A DNA stretch of 21,406 nucleotides from contig JABFST010000234.1 of NCBI GenBank assembly GCA_013140465.1, positions 1 to 21,406 on the forward strand. The letters run 5' to 3'. Source of the DNA: Methylococcaceae bacterium (GTDB lineage: Bacteria; Pseudomonadota; Gammaproteobacteria; Methylococcales; Methylomonadaceae). The notes under the pieces were generated by a model. It was not told the DNA's origin. It made no database searches and saw nothing but the letters and a program-made list of their open reading frames with translations. Position 1 is the first letter of the stretch, and every line of letters begins with the position of its first letter. Position numbers and translations under genes: made by a program. Shown one piece after another: positions 18,418-21,406 of the stretch.

Positions 18418-19815
18418 ATGTTACCTGTTATAGCCCTCGTCGGGCGACCCAATGTGGGCAAATCCACTTTATTCAATTATTTGACCCGCAGCCGTGATGC
18501 CTTAGTCGCGGATTATCCTGGCCTCACGCGGGACCGTCAATATGGGCGCGTCAAACATGGCGATATGGCCTGTTTGGTGGTCGATACGGGCGGTATTGCC
18601 GATGATGCCGAAGGCATAGAAAGCTTTGCCCGCAAACAAGTGCAAGTGGCTTTAGAAGAAGCCGATATAGTGTTGTTCATGGTTGATGCGCGTGAAGGCT
18701 TAAGCGCATCGGACAAAGTGATAGCCGACACGCTCAGAAAACTCGACAAACCCGTGCTGCTGGTCACTAATAAAGTCGATGGCATTGATGCCACCGTAGC
18801 GGCGACCGAATTTTATGTGTTGGCCTTGGGTGAACCCGTACAAATTGCCGCATCGCACGGGCGTGGCATTCCTGAATTGCTGGAACGGGTTAAGCAATTG
18901 CTGCCCCAAACCCAGGCAGCTGTTACTGAAGAAAGCCATAAAGGCATAGGCATCGCTGTGGTCGGTCGGCCCAATGTCGGCAAATCCACCTTGGTCAACC
19001 GCTTGTTAGGTGAAGAGCGCGTGATTGTGTTTGATGAGCCCGGCACTACGCGTGACAGCATCTACATACCTTTTGAGCGCAATGGCAAACAATTTACCTT
19101 AATCGATACGGCGGGTATGCGCAGACGCTCAAAGATTGCCGAAACGATTGAAAAATTCAGCATCTTAAAATCCCTGCAAGCCATCGAAAAAGCCAATGTC
19201 GTCATATATTTGATAGACGCACGCGAAGGCATTACCGACCAAGACGCGCATTTGCTGGGCTTGGTGATAGAAGCGGGTAGGGCGTTGATAGTCGGCCTAA
19301 ACAAATGGGATGGCTTGGATATTGCCCAAAAAGACACCATAAAAAGGCAATTGGATGTCAAACTGGCGTTTTTGGATTTTGCTGAAAAACACCCTATATC
19401 CGCGCTGCACGGCAGTGGTGTCGGCAAATTGTTTGATGTGGTGCATAAATTATACGATTCCGCGATGCTGGACATGTCCACGCCTGTGCTGACGCGTATC
19501 CTAAAAGAAGCCACCGATGCCCACCAACCCCCGATAGTCAATGGTCGCCGCATCAAGCTTAAATACGCCCACCAAGGCGGGCGCAATCCGCCAATAGTCG
19601 TAGTCCACGGCGTACAAACCGATGCCTTGCCTACGTCTTATAAACGCTATCTGATTAATTATTACCGGGACAAGCTAAAACTCTCCGGCACACCGATACG
19701 CATAGAGTTTAAATCGCCTATCAACCCTTTTCATGGACAGAAAAAAAAGCTGACCGAATGGGCTGTACAAAAACGCGAACGCTTAAGCAAACGGGCGAAA
19801 AGCAAAAAAGTTTAA
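18418..19815 (+). CDS. der: Ribosome-associated GTPase Der (EngA)
   Basis: Der is an essential GTPase for 50S subunit assembly. The 465-residue protein has the two tandem G domains unique to this family. The P loops are GRPNVGKST at 9-17 and again at 183-191. Each has its own DTGG or DTAG switch region ([11 protein letters not shown] and [10 protein letters not shown]) and its NKxD element (NKVDG and NKWDG). The C-terminal KH-like domain (about 355-440) and a basic tail ending KRAKSKKV complete it. It is the last gene of the operon; no clear terminator follows within 60 bases. Confidence 0.97.
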   Translation: MLPVIALVGRPNVGKSTLFNYLTRSRDALVADYPGLTRDRQYGRVKHGDMACLVVDTGGIADDAEGIESFARKQVQVALEEADIVLFMVDAREGLSASDKVIADTLRKLDKPVLLVTNKVDGIDATVAATEFYVLALGEPVQIAASHGRGIPELLERVKQLLPQTQAAVTEESHKGIGIAVVGRPNVGKSTLVNRLLGEERVIVFDEPGTTRDSIYIPFERNGKQFTLIDTAGMRRRSKIAETIEKFSILKSLQAIEKANVVIYLIDAREGITDQDAHLLGLVIEAGRALIVGLNKWDGLDIAQKDTIKRQLDVKLAFLDFAEKHPISALHGSGVGKLFDVVHKLYDSAMLDMSTPVLTRILKEATDAHQPPIVNGRRIKLKYAHQGGRNPPIVVVHGVQTDALPTSYKRYLINYYRDKLKLSGTPIRIEFKSPINPFHGQKKKLTEWAVQKRERLSKRAKSKKV

Positions 19816-20161
19816 CGTCATGACTTTATGGCGTTGTGCTACGCATTTATAATTCATAAGATGGTAGCGGCGAAAGAGACTGTGAAAGTATTTCAAATAC
19901 TCACAAAAAGGTGATTTTTATTTTTGTAAGTCTTTGTTTTAAGTAGAGACTGGAGTGAAAAAACATGTGTTTTCACTCCGATGAACAAGCTTAGGTTAAT
20001 TCTTTCACAGTCTCGAAAGCCGAACCCCATCATAGCTAGGCAATATTTTCGCAATCCTCTTCCAAATAGTCTTGGAAATCCCAAAAAAATCTAGGGCAGA
20101 AACCGCAAATCGGTTTACAGTATCTCTCAACAATTCCTGACAGATTACGAGGCTGCGCAAC
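19816..20161. other. Intergenic region between der and the Rpn-like gene
   Basis: No credible gene is seen in these 346 bases. They hold the inverted-repeat element listed separately (19876-20014) and about 147 bases of leader before the Rpn-like start. That leader contains TTTACA (20113-20118) but no matching -10 box, and a GAGG ribosome-binding site at 20149-20152. Confidence 0.6.
19876..20014. repeat. 139-bp element with 13-bp terminal inverted repeats (MITE-like or structured RNA)
   Basis: GAGACTGTGAAAG (19876-19888) and its exact reverse complement (20002-20014) close a 139-bp unit. GAAA flanks both sides directly (19872-19875 and 20015-20018), like a 4-bp target duplication. Inside are three hairpins: AGTATTT-C-AAATACT (19887-19901), ACAAAAA with TTTTTGT (19903-19927), and a perfect 10-bp stem GGAGTGAAAA with TTTTCACTCC (19952-19979). 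GAGACTG also recurs at 19946. No coding frame is supported. It could be a non-autonomous transposon relic or a multi-branched RNA; I cannot name a family. Confidence 0.5.
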
Positions 20162-21010
20162 ATGCCTATGAAATTCGTAGACCCCAAAACCGACATCGCC
20201 TTTAAAAAAATCTTCGGCGACCAAGCCCATAAAAACATCCTGATTGAGTTCCTGAATGAAATGCTGGAGCTAGAATACCCGATTGCCAACGTAAAAATCA
20301 CCAACAGCTACCAAGCCCCGCGCTTAATTGGCCTGAAAGAATCCAACTTAGACATTAAGGCCAAAGACACCTCGGGGCGCGAATTTATCGTCGAAATGCA
20401 GGTCGAAAAAGACCAGACCTTCACCAAGCGTGCCATGTACTACAGCAGCAAAGCCTACAGCCAACAACTCAACAAAAGCGAAAAATACCACTTATTAAAG
20501 CCTGTGATTTTTCTGGGCATCCTCGACTTTAGTATTTTTGACCACCCCAATCCCTGCTCACGGCATTTAATCTTAAACAGCGAAACTCAAAGCCACGACC
20601 TAAAAGACCTGGAATTTAACTTTATCGAATTGCCCAAATTCACCAAAACCGCCGCCGAACTGACCACGGTCGCCGACAAATGGCTGTATTTCCTCAAAGA
20701 AGCCGACGACTTGCAGCAAATACCGCCGCACGCAGACACCCCCGCCTTGCAACAAGCCTACCAAATTGCCGCGCAACACCATTGGACACAAGAGGAACTG
20801 GACATCTACGACAGCCAAGGCTTAAGGCTAGGCAGAAGCCGCAATGAGCTGGAAACTGCGCGGTTGGACGGAGAAGCGGAAGGGATACGAAAAGGCAAAC
20901 TAGAAGTCGCCAAAAACCTATTAGCAAGCCTAGACGATGCCACGATTGCCCAAGTCACAGGTTTGGAAGCATCTCTCATCACCCGTTTACGTCTAGGCAA
21001 ACAAGACTAG
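20162..21010 (+). CDS. Rpn-family recombination-promoting nuclease / PD-(D/E)XK transposase-like protein
   Basis: The 282-residue protein begins MPMKFVDPKTDIAFKKIFG, the hallmark of the Rpn/PDDEXK_2 family. The nuclease core is visible as Asp64 in NLDIKAKD and Glu78-x-Gln80 in FIVEMQV, followed by KRAMYYSSKAY. The C-terminal part is helical and charged (EAEGIRKGKLEVAKNLL), as in full-length relatives. E. coli Rpn proteins are DNA endonucleases that raise RecA-independent recombination, and recent work links some to defence against phages. The ATG at 20162 has GAGG 9 bases upstream; the ATG at 20168 is possible. It is a stand-alone gene in an accessory zone beside an inverted-repeat element and appears intact. 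Confidence 0.9.
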   Translation: MPMKFVDPKTDIAFKKIFGDQAHKNILIEFLNEMLELEYPIANVKITNSYQAPRLIGLKESNLDIKAKDTSGREFIVEMQVEKDQTFTKRAMYYSSKAYSQQLNKSEKYHLLKPVIFLGILDFSIFDHPNPCSRHLILNSETQSHDLKDLEFNFIELPKFTKTAAELTTVADKWLYFLKEADDLQQIPPHADTPALQQAYQIAAQHHWTQEELDIYDSQGLRLGRSRNELETARLDGEAEGIRKGKLEVAKNLLASLDDATIAQVTGLEASLITRLRLGKQD

Positions 21011-21014
21011 CTAA

Positions 21015-21040
21015 AACTGGCAGCATCCCCGCTGCCAGTT
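21015..21040. terminator. Hairpin between convergent genes
   Basis: A perfect 10-bp stem (AACTGGCAGC with GCTGCCAGTT) with a 6-base loop lies just after the Rpn-like stop and 28 bases past the end of the opposing gene. Only the minus-strand side has a short T run (TTTT), so it better suits the phospholipase-D-like gene. It may slow transcription from both sides. Confidence 0.55.
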
Positions 21041-21068
21041 CGCCAACATGGGCATTTCCCCAAACACT

Positions 21069-21406
21069 TCAATAATAAACCCTAAAACAATGCTGTATCT
21101 GCTCAAACTCGTATAAATAAGGTTGGGCGACTTGGTGGTTGTTGACGATGACGACCAAGTCATGCGAGAACACCGAGGTGTTGTACCAGTTAAAGCTGCC
21201 TTCGATGACGATGCTGTCATCAATGATGCAGTATTTGGAATGGATGGGTGAATACGGGACAGGATGGTCGTCTTGCCCATACACCAAACCCACGGCGATG
21301 CCCGCGTCGCGTAAGCGTTGAGCAGAGGGCAGCAGCGGGCGGGCGAGTTCTTCGTCCATAGGCCGTGGCACGCCGATTTTGCCTTGTCGAGCCAAATGGC
21401 CGTTAA
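21069..21406 (-). CDS. Phospholipase-D-like (HKD) protein, C-terminal part
   Basis: The minus-strand frame is open to the window edge, so the 5' end of this gene is missing; about 112 residues are visible. It contains one complete HKD motif, IHSKYCIIDD (His-x-Lys-x4-Asp), followed by IEGSFNWYNTS, typical of the PLD superfamily. The motif lies near the C terminus, as in Nuc-like single-domain nucleases and cardiolipin-hydrolase-like proteins, which act as dimers. A first HKD copy could lie outside the window. Whether it cuts DNA or lipid cannot be told. It converges with the Rpn-like gene, so two phosphodiester-cleaving folds are neighbours. Confidence 0.85.
   Translation of the reverse strand, partial: NGHLARQGKIGVPRPMDEELARPLLPSAQRLRDAGIAVGLVYGQDDHPVPYSPIHSKYCIIDDSIVIEGSFNWYNTSVFSHDLVVIVNNHQVAQPYLYEFEQIQHCFRVYY

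Overview
The window is a stretch of chromosomal housekeeping DNA from a gammaproteobacterium. Two gene orders support this: tgt-yajC-secD-secF, and ndk-rlmN-pilF-hisS-yfgM-bamB-der. The proteins closely follow gammaproteobacterial families. Base composition looks roughly balanced. A methanotroph-like Methylococcales host is my guess only; nothing in the window proves it.

Layout. Bases 1-358 hold the 5' part of a secreted GlcG/HbpS-type heme-binding protein on the minus strand. A 564-bp gap rich in inverted repeats separates it from a plus-strand run of serS, a secreted Sel1-repeat protein and gltX. Right after gltX, a strong stable-RNA promoter drives tRNA-Ala(GGC) and two identical tRNA-Glu(TTC) genes, closed by a clear Rho-independent terminator. 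GluRS thus sits beside its own tRNA. From 8070 down to 4721 runs a minus-strand stress-type block: three TerD-family paralogues, an ATP-grasp ligase coupled to the third TerD, and a small c55X/NirC-like cytochrome c. A strong hairpin between the second and third terD genes may attenuate transcription.

From 8396 to 19815 the plus strand is packed with conserved genes: tgt (queuosine), yajC/secD/secF (Sec translocon accessory), ndk, rlmN, pilF (type IV pilus pilotin), hisS, yfgM, bamB (outer-membrane protein assembly) and der (ribosome assembly GTPase). Many neighbours abut or overlap. rodZ and ispG, often found between pilF and hisS in related genomes, are absent here.

The last 1.6 kb is accessory. 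A 139-bp element (19876-20014) has perfect 13-bp inverted ends, three internal hairpins and a flanking 4-bp direct repeat; it could be a MITE or a structured RNA. It is followed by an Rpn-type PD-(D/E)XK nuclease gene, which converges on a partial phospholipase-D-like gene running off the window.

The least ordinary parts are the reduced Ter/ATP-grasp module with its internal hairpin, and the 19876-20014 element. The rest looks orthodox.
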